A program made the translations under genes and the position numbers. Below, one piece after another: positions 22,501 through 34,700 of a stretch of DNA of 64,000 bases. Position 1 is the first letter of the stretch. Every line of letters begins with the position of its first letter. Source of the stretch: Phoronis australis (taxonomy: Eukaryota; Phoronida; Phoronidae); the NCBI GenBank assembly GCA_002633005.1, contig NMRA01000334.1:124001-188000 (forward strand), written 5' to 3'. The notes beneath the pieces are model-generated. The model had not been told where the DNA came from, did not search any database, and saw only the letters and a list, made by a program, of their open reading frames with translations.

Positions 22501-25500
22501 CGATAGTGAATCCCCATAAAAAGATATTCACTTCAAAATACAGCAAATAAAATCAAATGAAACATGCATATGTGCACATGAAGTTATAATTAACACATAC
22601 CCTGACTCTGGACACAATTTAGTCTACAAATAACTTGAGCATATTCATGAAAACCTCGCGGTTCTCTCGAGTTTCTCTCACTAGCCGCCATTTTGAGGAA
22701 GTTACGTGAAATCACACCTGTTGACGAACAAAAAGTCCAAGGGACACAAATCTTACAAATTTCACTTGATATTTTCTCAATCATGCTATTTTGCAAGTGT
22801 CACGCGCCAGATCACTCGCCAGATCTCGCGCTTCGCTCAGTCTCGCGCTAGCCTTTGCCTCATACTCACCTGACTCAGTTGAAATACTTGATTGTCTTTT
22901 GGTTATCGCGCGCGCGGACAAAGTTAACAGTAACCACAAAGTGGAGTTGGAATTCTTCGCCAAAGTCACCTGAATTCCCGTACATATGCTTCATCGAAGA
23001 TATGTTTAGAAGCAGAAAGAGTCACTGAAGAAAGTAAGAGCCTTTTAGGTGCTAATTTTAGGTGTAGAATGTATTTTTGACGAGGTGAAAACTTTATCAG
23101 TGAGCGGATTTCGCCTACTGCTAGTTTAAAATACACGGACGAAATTAGTACAGAACGCGATAAAACGTATTGTAGTGCGAATCTGAAGTTCATTTGCCAT
23201 AACAGCAATGCTTTTGGACATTTTTCGAACTAAACGGCTAAAAACTCGAAGACAATAACAGAATACACTCTGCTACCGTATTGGGCAAATGACCAAACGA
23301 CAAGCTTTTGCCCCACTTCCCGTGACGTCACAGTTAAGTCTCACATAATCTCGCGTTATTGTTATAAACTCGCAAAAGGCCTATTACATCGCAGTTGATG
23401 CTGCAGGCATACAGGGACAATAGTACATCCCCATAAAAACTTACGCATTTAAAAATACAGCAAATAAAATCCAATGAACCATACAGATAAGAACACCGAG
23501 TAATAATCAACACATACCATCACTCTGGATACAATTTAATCAGCATAAATTGGACATATCCATGAAAATCTGTTGCAGTTTGCTCGACTTTCTCTTACCA
23601 AGTGCCATTTTGAGGAAGTTACGTGAAATCACGAATGCTGACGAATAAAAAGTCCAAGCGACACAAATCTTACTAATTTCTCCCAATACCTTCCCATGCT
23701 AATTTGCAAGTGTCATGCGACAGCGTCATACACTTCGTTCAGTCTTGCACCAGCCTTTGGCTTTGCCTAACTCACGTGACTCAGTTGAAATACTTTGTGG
23801 TTATCGTGCACGTGGTGAAAAAGTTAACGATGTCCAAAAAGTAGAGCTGGAATTCTTTGCCAAATTTGCCTGAATTGTCATAGCTATACTTCATCGAAGA
23901 TATGTGTAGAAGTAGAAAGGGCCACTGAAGAAAGTAAGTGCTTTTTTAAGTCATAGTTTTAAGTGTAAATGTATTTTTACGAGGTGAAAACTCGCAATTG
24001 GTGACAGGATTTGGCCTACCGCCCATTTAAAATAAATGGGACAAAAATCGAACATAAAGCGATGGGAAGTATTGAAGGGCCTAACTGGCCAACCGAGGGG
24101 CTGCGTGTTGCCTAGGCAATGACCATCGCCTCTGCTGGCCCGAACCAGAGGCAATGCAGCTCCTATAGGTGCTCTGTACGCCGGAAGCTTTTCGGCAAAT
24201 TATGGCTCACACCGACTGAACCATCAAAGTCACGGTGTTATAAATACCTTTTGCGCATAGAGGAACACCTTGGGAGGTTGTCGATGTGTTTAATTCCTTC
24301 CAACTCGAACAAATACTCCCGTTATCAAACTTTTTCTTCACGCAGTCCCTATTTCAGTTCCCAAAATCGTGAACTCAACATTTTCACTCGGCGCACGCCA
24401 AAAGATTCTTTTAACCAGGCCGAAGGTCAGAAGTTGCGGTCCTACCGGCGAACTTTGAAAGCTGAAGTTCCCGCCCTTTGCGTAAGTGCTGCCGGGAACC
24501 AGCCATGCATTTGCCGTTTTTGTTAAACATTAAAATGTCAAATATGTGCACAAAGACTATTAAATGCCATATCAACAACATTTATTTTTATCAAATACAA
24601 ACAATAATTCATTGAAATACAATCAGTTTCAAGTAACGCCAATTAAAGACAAGTATAAGTGGTGGCATTTTGGAAACGAACATTTGACTGAAAAGACCGC
24701 AATGGCTCACCTTTAGCCTACATGTATTTAAAGATTGAGGTCCTGAAGTCACATCACCTAGCGAGCGCGGTAAAANNNNNNNNNNNNNNNNNNNNNNNNN
24801 NNNNNNNNNNNNNNNNNNNNNNNNNNNNNNNNNNNNNNNNNNNNNNNNNNNNNNNNNNNNNNNNNNNNNNNNNNNNNNNNNNNNNNNNNNNNNNNNNNNN
24901 NNNNNNNNNNNNNNNNNNNNNNNNNNNNNNNNNNNNNNNNNNNNNNNNNNNNNNNNNNNNNNNNNNNNNNNNNNNNNNNNNNNNNNNNNNNNNNNNNNNN
25001 NNNNNNNNNNNNNNNNNNNNNNNNNNNNNNNNNNNNNNNNNNNNNNNNNNNNNNNNNNNNNNNNNNNNNNNNNNNNNNNNNNNNNNNNNNNNNNNNNNNN
25101 NNNNNNNNNNNNNNNNNNNNNNNNNNNNNNNNNNNNNNNNNNNNNNNNNNNNNNNNNNNNNNNNNNNNNNNNNNNNNNNNNNNNNNNNNNNNNNNNNNNN
25201 NNNNNNNNNNNNNNNNNNNNNNNNNNNNNNNNNNNNNNNNNNNNNNNNNNNNNNNNNNNNNNNNNNNNNNNNNATGCATTACAACGGAACAACAATTGGT
25301 GTCATTTAATTCTCAGATTAGGCTTCAAGTAACATTTTTTGAAATGTCCGATATTTAGGTTCCGTCCGATAATTAGGTACACTATGTGTACAGAAACCCG
25401 GGCCGGGGACGAAAAGTTCGGAACCTGCAGACTCCTCGGGAGTTTGGGATAACTGCAAAACGTTCATGATTAGATAACTGACATTCAAAACCGCCAACAT

Positions 25501-25605
25501 GTAAAATATCATTTTGCATGACTTTCAGTTCATCAAAGTCAAAGAGATGAAACATTGCATGAAACAAAACAGTGCATAACGCACCTGCTGCTCTTCGTCC
25601 GCCAT
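19533..25605 (-). CDS. LSM3: LSm3, U6 snRNA-associated Sm-like protein
   Basis: LSm3 is a subunit of the Lsm1-7 ring (cytoplasmic mRNA decapping and decay) and the Lsm2-8 ring (nuclear, binds the U6 snRNA 3' end). Four minus-strand exons join in frame: 25605-25585 (MADEEQQ), 20791-20681, 20337-20242 and 19619-19533. They give 104 residues against 102 in human. Exon 2 has the family signature [13 protein letters not shown] and [15 protein letters not shown]. Exon 3 completes the Sm1 motif ([15 protein letters not shown]) and has [11 protein letters not shown]. Exon 4 holds Sm2 ([14 protein letters not shown]) and ends RAGVQ. All splice borders are GT-AG, all at phase 0. Intron 1 (4.8 kb) contains several repeat copies and the N gap. 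The start ATG carries a YY1-like TAAAATGGCGG and faces the SNX gene. Confidence 0.96.
22210..23375. mobile_element. TIR-bounded element with CRE-type palindromes in both ends
   Basis: The left end (ttgcgagttt at 22210-22219, then tgacgtcac with a G/A-rich ...ggggcaaaa to about 22258) is inverted relative to the right end (ttttgcccc about 23308, gtgacgtca, then aaactcgcaa to 23375). The arms agree over the outermost ten bases and the tgacgtcac...ggggcaaaa block, with variable spacing between. No transposase frame is visible; the interior is mostly repeat family 1 copy 1. Each TIR carries a TGACGTCA (22234-22241 and 23323-23330), a CREB/ATF site. Confidence 0.5.
22488..23230. repeat. Dispersed repeat family 1, copy 1
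   Basis: It aligns by eye to 23403-24118 and 28215-28650: shared catacaggg, ccccataaaaa, acagcaaataaaat, gactctgga-acaattt, the exact core at 22687-22715 and aaaaagtccaag. The right half contains a CpG-rich patch (ctcgcgcttcgctcagtctc) also present in decayed form in copy 2. No coding potential. Confidence 0.8.
23403..24118. repeat. Dispersed repeat family 1, copy 2
   Basis: It is colinear with copy 1, with the conserved core at 23604-23632. It continues to tttaaaataaatgggaca and a tail ending gttgcctaggcaatgaccatc. The tail abuts the foldback-family arm that starts near 24160. A near-palindrome, gcctctgctggcccgaacc followed by agaggc, lies at the junction. Confidence 0.8.
24160..24370 (+). 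repeat. Dispersed repeat family 2 (foldback), single arm
   Basis: It reads agctcctatagg, aagcttttcggcaaattatg, accatcaaagtcacgg, then attccttccaactcgaac and aatactcccg. The same order occurs at 26257-26450, inverted at 26568-26755, and inverted and partial at 50467-50560. Confidence 0.75.
24776..25273. other. Assembly gap (Ns)
   Basis: 498 Ns in LSM3 intron 1. Open frames reported across it are artefacts. The flanks (caccttagcctacatgtatt on the left; atgcattacaacggaac on the right) give no hint of a missing exon, and all LSM3 coding exons are accounted for elsewhere. Confidence 0.99.
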
Positions 25606-25795
25606 TTTACTGTTTTACGATTGTCACAAAGCAGGAAAGTCTTCTAGCATATGCAAAAATAAATTTAGTTTGAAATATAATGTATCAAGGTGCTCACACA
25701 ACTTCTTATAATGAACAGTTTAATTTGATTGTGCTAAATTTTGAAACAGACATGGGACAAGATTTTACGACATTCTTCATTCGTAACAGGAAGTA
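25606..25795. promoter_or_regulatory. Divergent promoter between LSM3 and the sorting nexin
   Basis: Only 190 bp separate the LSM3 ATG (minus strand, 25605) from the proposed SNX ATG (plus strand, 25796). The LSM3 side carries a YY1-type aaaatggcgg over its start codon. No TATA box is clear for either gene. A head-to-head pair with start codons this close normally shares one promoter region. That is inference; transcription start sites are not visible. Confidence 0.5.
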
Positions 25796-28700
25796 ATGGT
25801 GAGGAAAGAAGTTGGTGTTTTGTCGGTGTTTTGATTTTTTAATTTTTTCCAAAAACCTGTATCGGATTCATGTGTAAAACTGAAAAGAAAGCATGGAAGA
25901 ACATTTACAAGACGCTTTAATGTGCTTAAGTAATCTTAGACCCTGGCGTTTATGTGCTCTTGCATTGCAATTTTTGTGTTGCATACAGCAACATACATAC
26001 GCCCCTTTTCATTCAATCACTGAGCGAATCAGCTGGCACGAGCAGGGAGTTAGAGTTATTGGAATAGTTTGCTTTGGCGTGAAGTTTTTTTTGGTGAATG
26101 ATCTAAATTCCATTACAGAAATTCACAATTAGATTGTTATACTACGATATCGCTGACATTGGAGATATTCAGTTGTTGGTATGTTGCAAATGCTGCAGTC
26201 AATGTAGACAGGCCATCGTCTCGATTTGCCACAGTAGAGACCGTGACATCCCATAGGCCCTACATATGTCAGAAGCTTTTTTGTCAAATTATGCCTCACT
26301 GATTAAACCATCAAAGTCATGTTTTTATAAGTACCTTTTGAACATAGAATTACACCTTAGGAAGCCGTCAGTGTCTTTAACTCTTCCCAGTGCCAGCAAA
26401 CACTCCCGCAATCACACCTCTTTCTTGACCAGTCCTTCATTAAGTTGCTCAAATCAGCAACTGGCCATTTTCAACAGTGTGTGCATCAGGAAATACATCT
26501 TCTCCTGGCGCACACAGTGTTAAAAATGGAGTGAGTTGCCGAATTGGTCAACTGAATGAAGAACTGGTAAAAAAAAGGTTTGATTACGGGAGTATTTGTT
26601 AGAGTTGGAAGGAATTAAAGACATTGATGGCCTCCTAAGGTATCCGTCTATGCGCACAAGGTACTTGTAACAACTTGACTTTAATGTTTTAATTAGTGTG
26701 AGGCATAATTCACCAAAAAGCCTCTAGTGTATGAAGCTCCTATAGGAGCTTCACCATCCTAACGGTCACTTGAGACTGTCTACAGTGAGAGGAGAGCTTG
26801 GTTGATTGACACTGTGGCTATATCTATTACTGGTACTAGGAATTGTTGAATACCAGTTAAAGATTATCAAAATGTCAAATTATTGTTATGTTAGCATATG
26901 CTTTGGTGTGCAGTGTGAAACGGCTGAGTAAACTGTTACTGGTTTCAAAATAATAATTGTTATATTGCATGTAGTTTTGGAGTTGTTTGCGTTTAACAAG
27001 GGGTAGGTGATGCCACCTCATTTATCGACGAATTTCAATGACATCCAGGGTTGAAGAAACATTGTAATTATTCTCAAATATTTGTAAAAATGTTAAAAAA
27101 TTATGAAAAAATACATAACATGTTCAGAAAATAGTTCAAGAGTTATACGTTCAACGCATTTCTTTTAAGGGAAAATTTAGTAATTGTGACAGTGAGCAGA
27201 GGATAATTCTTTCTGTTATAGTGTTAAGATAGAATCAAAAATACTCTTTCGTCTTGAATGTAATCTACGTACATTCAGATTTATTTGACTGCAACATTTA
27301 CCGAGATTTGATGAGGTGGACAAAATGGTTTTCAGGAATTTTGTTCAGACTCACGATTTACATACCTTTGAAAAAACTGCTAATAATACGATTAATGCTG
27401 ATAAACATTGAAATTAGTTCTTTGATCTTGTTTTGACTCAGATATTCTGAACTCTGGAAGTATTATATGTTTGCAATGTTGGTGGGCCATGGACCTGTTA
27501 CATGAAATGAATTAATACTCTGAAGTTTAGAACTTCGAATGGATAAAATACTATGTATATGAAAAATGTAGGCTCAACACATATTATAAAAATCTTGTAG
27601 TACAAAGTTTTGATTAATGTTCTATTTTACTCTTTAGTCGCAAGGTTCACCTGTTAGAATTTAATTCCTGGCAACTTCCCACATGTTTGTTTTCACTGAC
27701 TCATGCATTTATAACCAGGCTGTTACTATCTGTTGTAGGAGTCTGATGACACTGTTGCCACTAATGGCGAGAATACCAGTAGTGAGAATGGCGATAGCTC
27801 AGCCATGCCTCCACTGTTTGAAGTGCACATATCTCAAGTCATGAAAGATGGGGAAAATGTTAACTTCACACTCAGTTCCAATAAGGTACCGTTTAATAAA
27901 GCACAAATCTTTGCCATGGCATTACTGTTTCTACTTATAGTGTGATGAGATGGTATTTCTTTAGATGGGCTTGGTCAGTTGTATTGATGCATTATTATGT
28001 ACACTGTTTGTCTAATGTTGGGCTTGGTCAGTTGTATTGATGCATTATTATGTACACTGTTTGTCTAATGTTGGGCTTGGTCAGTTGTATTGATGCATTA
28101 TTATGTACACTGTTTGTCTAATGTTGGGGTTTTGGAATCACCTTGAATGCTCTTGTTTTTTGATGTCTCTTGAAAATGCTCAAAAATAAATCTCGTATGT
28201 TTGCAGTCTACATTGATTTCATAGGCGTACCTGGCTTACCATGTGACTGTCTAGGCAGTTACTTGGCCGTGTATGCCCCCATAAAAAGTTACTCATCTCA
28301 AAATTGGTGAATAACAGCGAATGAAACCTGCATTTCTTATATACACATTGAGTTGTTATTAACCATGACTCTGGAGACAATTTGGTCAGCATAATTTGAA
28401 CATGTCCTTGACAATCTGTCACAGGTAACTCGAGCTTCCTTCACTGGGTGCCATTTTGAGGAAGTTACGTGAAATCACACTAGTTCATGAATAAAAATCT
28501 CAAAGGATGCAAATCTTACAAATTCCAGCGAATATTTTCCCACGCTACTGCCCATTTAAATACACACTATGAACTTGACACAGACTGATGGGGAGTGTGG
28601 TGGCTCCTAGCCAGCCGGCCGCAGGGCTACGAGTTGCCTATTGACCATCATGACTCTTCCCAGCCACTACTGGTTAATATCCTCCCCTAGTTGCCAAATC

Positions 28701-31700
28701 CTCCTTACCTCGGTCTGGTTGCCACCTATTCCACCCCCTCCCCCCAGTCACTGCTGGTTTTCCCCCGCCCTTATTGTCTGTCCTTCCCTTTCCCGTATTT
28801 TTCAGTGCATGCTCTGGTACTGGAATTCTTTCTCTTTTTTGCCAGAATTTTCTCAAATTTTCACAACAATTTTGATTAAGGTGCCATTTATTTTGATAAA
28901 AGTTTCACCACAGTCTATTCTGTTGTTTCCTTAATCATTTAGTTGTTTCAGTATGAGATTACATATAGTACATATGACTTCATAAGAGTTTTAAGATGGC
29001 ACCATGCAATGAGAGCTATTAAAAATAAAATAATTCCAGGCGGACTGATACACATTGTTCCAGACCTGCGCAGGCCACTCGGGTGGGCCTATTGGTCTGA
29101 TTGCGTGGAACCATTTTTATGCTTTATTAATACAAAGTTAAAACGGAGCTGGGGTCCTGTAGACCTGACCCAAGGGTCTAGCAGTGTGTTCTAGGGGGAC
29201 ACCAACCCACAACCTTGAGCAAAGAAAGTGAAGATTATCCCACTAGGTCGCTCTGCGACCTTGAGATTAATTAATGAAGCTTGTCATTTGATTTCAGGTG
29301 AACAGCACAGACAAGTTCAATGTGAGGCGTCAATTTGAAGACTTTCTATGGCTTCATCATTGTATCACAGCACAGAATGAGATTGATGGTGTACTAGTAA
29401 GAAAGACCTATGTTTTATATATTTTGTTTTTATGAAGTAATATTGAATCTTGTGACGTAAATAATTTTGATAAAAAATACCGTGCGCAAAAACCTTTCAT
29501 AGCCGATGTTTCAATAGAGTCGCGTGATCATCATCAGTATTAATGTCAAAAAGCATGAAACTTGTCTGAGTGATTCCATCTGAACATCCGTTTTATTATT
29601 CACTGTGAAAATATGGCCAATGAAAGACGAGGTTTTCTGCTATTAATATTTGGCCATGAATACCAGATTATGGTGTAAATTCATTCATTTACGACACACT
29701 GTTTAAGTTTGGATATCAAAATTAAGTCAGAAAAAGAATATTTTCATACTTAGTGTTTGGTTTTAAAGAAGGGTTGTTTTTTCACATAAAGCATATCCCT
29801 AATGTTTTTTCTTTTGATTTTCTGCTTTCTCATTTCTCATTTTTTCAAATTTACAGACAGTGCCCCAAATTGCTAGGAATTTTGTTTTTTAGTGTCAGAA
29901 AAAAGACTCACTGCAATAGTGTCTTGCAATCGTGTCTAAAATAATGGATTTGTAAAAGTCTACACTATGGGAAAACAGTGAGTCTGTGACACTTGTCTAA
30001 TTGAAACTAATTTTTTAATATTATTTGAAAATATCTTTCTGTTTCGCCAACTCTTCTACCACGAAAAATCTAATGTTTGTAAGAATATGTAAGACCTGCT
30101 ACATTTGACGAAATTCGTCAAAATCTACTGTGTCAGATTTCAGTAATCAGAATATTAAATAGACATAATGTGCGAGGTATAAAGAATCAATAAAATGCTC
30201 AGAGATGCGAACCTGTTAATGTGATTCACGATAATTTACGAACAGTAACTCTCCTGCTTCGCACCCCCTCATTTCTCACATCCATATTCATTTGGAAAGT
30301 TACAATTTGTTCCTCACTTATTTCGCAGAACTGGCAACTTGGTGGTAATTTCTCGCCTCACTTAATTCACTCACATTTAATTCTTCATTTTGGAAAATAT
30401 CAATGCAAAGCCCTAATGTTAACTGTGTTAATCAGATCTGAACACTGTATATTGACTAAATTAATTCATCTATTTACACGTGATACCGTTGTGTTCTTAG
30501 CGTTAGGTGAAAGTTAGAGTGTGTGTTTCACCAATGGTGGGATGAAGTACATTTATATTGGAATAACATAAAGTAACTTAATTTCTGTTAATTGGGTCAC
30601 GTTTGCAACTTGTAGGCCGCATTTCATTCAATTCGCACACGGGCAGTTAGCAGTGCATTGTTACTCAGTTAAACTTGCGCAGCTGTCGACTAGTAAATTA
30701 TTCCGTTTATTTGGGACACCCCACTATCAGTAAATTATATTTAATTTATTTTATGCGAAACAAGTGGAGAATTACTGTACGCAACTAGAAAACACTGGTG
30801 TGATTTCTGTGAATTTTGCTGCATGACATCTGAAGGTAAATAAATGCGTTTACATTGTGTTTCAGGTACCACCATTACCAGTTAAACCATTGATCGAGCC
30901 CAAGGGAGTGGAAGCAAAGTCTAAACAACAACTGGGAAAGGACTCCACAGTACTCATTGCGGACAAGTTTCACAATGATTGCAGACGCCACGAAATGTAA
31001 GTTCCAGCACCAAGGTTTTAAATGTACTATAAATCTGCCCTCTGACAAAAATATTAATGGTAGGCCACTTATTGTTATAAATCTATGTACAAATTAAAAG
31101 TTGCAATTCATTACGGCATTCTCCTGTTCAGTGACTATCAGAGGTAGAGTGTTGTGAGCCTGTGGTAACATCTAGCTTCTTTGTTAACTGCCAAGCACAG
31201 TATTTTTTCTGGCTTATTACAGACCACGTTTGAACACAGTCTAACCCAGAGTGAATTGGTACATTCGGAAAAAATAAATTGTCGTAACTTTGGTTGTAGT
31301 TGGGCGATTTTGGCGATTCAAAAACTAAACATGATCAGCATTTGACAAGGATTTCAGAATGGTATTCGTTTATGTTAAAACTTAACTTTTATTTTTAACA
31401 GCACAGCCCAGTCAGGCTAAATACAATCTTATTGGAGATCAGAGCAATTATCGAACAAAAGAGAGCTGGCCCTCCAGCCATAAATGGAGTTAATCAGTTG
31501 TGTAAGATATTGGCTACAGGGGTCATCTTCCCAACTTGTTGGGCAATAGAATAAAAAGAGTTGGGAGCAACGGGAAAACGCTGTAATGACCTAATATACC
31601 CAATACAATACCAGCTGATGTTGGTGCACCAGCTGATGTTGGTGCACCAACAGATGTTGGTGCATCAGGTGTATGGTTTTTATATCATTTTTCGCCTCAC

Positions 31701-34700
31701 ATAATTTTACTTATCACGAAATCTCTATTTTTTATCCCTTGAAGAAAAATCAAAGTTATGTGAGGCTTACTTATACGCAAGAAATACGGTTATAAAGAGA
31801 ATAACGCTCCTTACAGACAACTAGTTAGGGACTATTGTGTTTTCATTAGGAGTCTTCTAAATACCTTCGTTAGATGATTCAGTTTCCACCTGGCCTACTG
31901 ATCCACTGTGTTGTGTTGCCAAACCTGCCTAGAGTAAACCTTTTATCAAAAATAGGAGACACCTTTTTTCAGACTTCTGTTATATGTTGGTGTGATTGTA
32001 AGTTGTTTGTAGTCAGCTGTGGCAAGTCTTTTCTGCTATTTTTTCACTTAATAAACTATTTCATTGATTTCTTATTCTTTCTTACTTTGAAAGTTTGAAG
32101 TTGGTCATTTTTGACTCGGTGCAACAGAGATCAACATAAATTTAAAACAGTTTATTTAAACCTGTCAACTACGGTTTGACGTAACCTTAAGTATCGACCA
32201 TCTTTGTTCAGATGAACTGCAAGTTGACGAGTTTGATCTTGGTAATCTTGACTGAATTTATTTTTATCAGATATCTCAATCAGCTGATAAATCATCACAT
32301 GCTGGGAAGAGACAAAACGCTAGAAAAATTTTTGACTGAAAAGGAGGTAAGTTCAACAATTTTTTTCCAAGCTTAACGCATAATACTATGCAAGAGGTAC
32401 GGGACTGGTGCGGTATCTATATGGAAGAAAGTAACTGAGACAAGAAGAGCAAAATAAGCAACCAAAACAATAAAACTGACAGAAAATCTTTCCAAAATTG
32501 CAAGTGTTTGTCTATTTGATAAGGGTTTACGGCAAGTGATATTTTACAGGGCTCCGACATCAATGAGTAAATGCTGGGAAATATGAGTGTAAAAGAAAAA
32601 TACGGGTAGAAAATTCACCTCATTCTTGTCAATGGTACGGGCAGCAAACACATGTTTGATATCAGATGGTTTTTTGCCACTTCCAGAAATACAAGTGGCA
32701 AATGTATTTTTGAGCGGACATTTTTGCCTGTGTTAAGTGCTGTTTTATATTGTCGAATTTCTTATTGAAATCAGTGTCGCGAGGAAGTGACTTCTTCACA
32801 TGTATGTTTTTACTATACATTTACCATTACAAAAAACTTTTGAGCATTTTTAACAAGTCGTGAAAAATTTGTAATTTTGACAGTTATTTTTCCGCGTGAA
32901 CTTGAGGCGAAATTATGGATCATAAGTGTAACAAAATCTCACCAATTTAGGACACAATATGGTGGTCAAGTGAAATTTGTTTTCTCATTTTCAATGAAAG
33001 ATGTGTATTTCTGCTCCTCACCTACCTTCTGTCAAGATTTTGAAAAATCGTGAACTTTCATGATAATATTGGAAGCCCTTGAAATATATATTATGTAAAT
33101 TTTGTTAATACGTTATTTTTGTCTGATGGTGAGACTTTACCATACATCACCTGTTCAGCTATATTGCACACAGCATTAACCTGACATGTGGATTTCCACT
33201 TTGTCAAAGTCCTCAACAAAAACGAACATTTTATGATATTAAGAAAATATCATTTCATGGATAACACAAAACTGTTAATAACTGTCAAATAATGGCACTT
33301 GGCAAACTTTCTTTGTTTGCAACAGAGCAGCCTGTCTTTAAAAGTTTGAAAAAACAAAATTTTTGCAAGTATTATTTTTGTGGGAAATAACTCAAGAATG
33401 GTCATACCATAATTGAATTGTGTTAATCTCTGATACTGACACTTGAACAAATATATTTAATGAATTAAAAAAATGAATATTTCTCTTTACAAAAACAGGA
33501 TAAAAAGTTTCACAGTTTGACCGTAATTTATCGCTATGTTTTGTGGCATTTTGTCAAAAAGTGCCTTTGATATTGCAGCCAGCAGTGAGAGCCAAGCTTA
33601 AGAAAGGCATTGTTAGTAAACTTACCTCAGCAGTAGAAGAGGTCAGGAAAGGAGGTCACAAGGTTAGGGAAAGGTCACTTGAGAAGACAGTTGGATGTAG
33701 TTTGTTTTTATTCTGTTGATATTTATCTTACTGTTGTGCTGAAGTAAGTGTTCATTTTCTAAGATCAGATCTTGTGGTACTTTACGATGCATTTTGAAGT
33801 GAGTAGGTGAGTGTTGGTGTAATTAGTTCATTATCGTAGCTAGGCAACATAATTCTGTCTAAGTCTCAAAGTCGTTTTTCATGAAACAGATCAGTTCCCA
33901 GACTTTAATTGGCTCCACCCCTCCATTTTGATTGATGTGAATTCGTATCTGAATAATGATAAATGAGCATCAGTCTGGTTGTGATTCTAATAGACTAAGT
34001 ATAAAACCTCTTTTGATCATTTATCATTGCTCAGAAATAATAAATCATGTAAATATCAAAAAATTGATGATAAACCTTGCATGAAAAATATATCAACCAT
34101 AAAATTTGAATTGTGATCAACCATTTCATAATACCACATCATACCATTCATATTATATGGTTGGTATGATTTCATGTAAAATCTTTGATAATGAGTAATT
34201 GGGATCAATCTAAATTGCATGTTTAATTTATAATATATATTTAGTATTAATAAGTGAAAATTGATCTTTTCATAAATTTATTGATTTAAAGGTTAGACCA
34301 AATTGCTTGAGCATAAGAAAGGTAAACACTATACAAATGTAAGTTTTGACTCATCTAGTAAAGATTCAAACTATAAGATGAAAGTGTAATTTACTGGAAC
34401 TGGCAAAGGAAAAAAGGAATTAATTTTTTCAGTTCCAAATATGTTGTTTGAGTTAACCATAGAAAATTTTGTATGTTTTCAGGATATCGATGAACATTTC
34501 CAAAAGGAACGAGATTGGGCTAATGAGTACTCTGCTAACATGAAAGAAACATCTCGGGTTAGTTTTATTTGCTTTGCTTTGAAGAGTTTCGGATGTTGGT
34601 CCTTGGAGCAGTTTGGTATGGCAGCAGCCTGTCTTGTTCAAAAATTGATTTAATTCACAAGTGCTAACACACACGCTCGAGTTCTTGGCATGTTCGTTTA

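Larger units (their letters stand above)
20792..25584 (-). other. LSM3 intron 1, repeat-rich
   Basis: It holds a TIR-bounded element (22210-23375), two copies of repeat family 1 (22488-23230 and 23403-24118), one arm of the foldback family (about 24160-24370) and the N gap. The other LSM3 introns, 19620-20241 and 20338-20680, look unremarkable. Confidence 0.7.

Noticed and set aside
24609-25309. Long frames spanning the N run
   Set aside because: They consist of undetermined residues across an assembly gap and carry no coding evidence.
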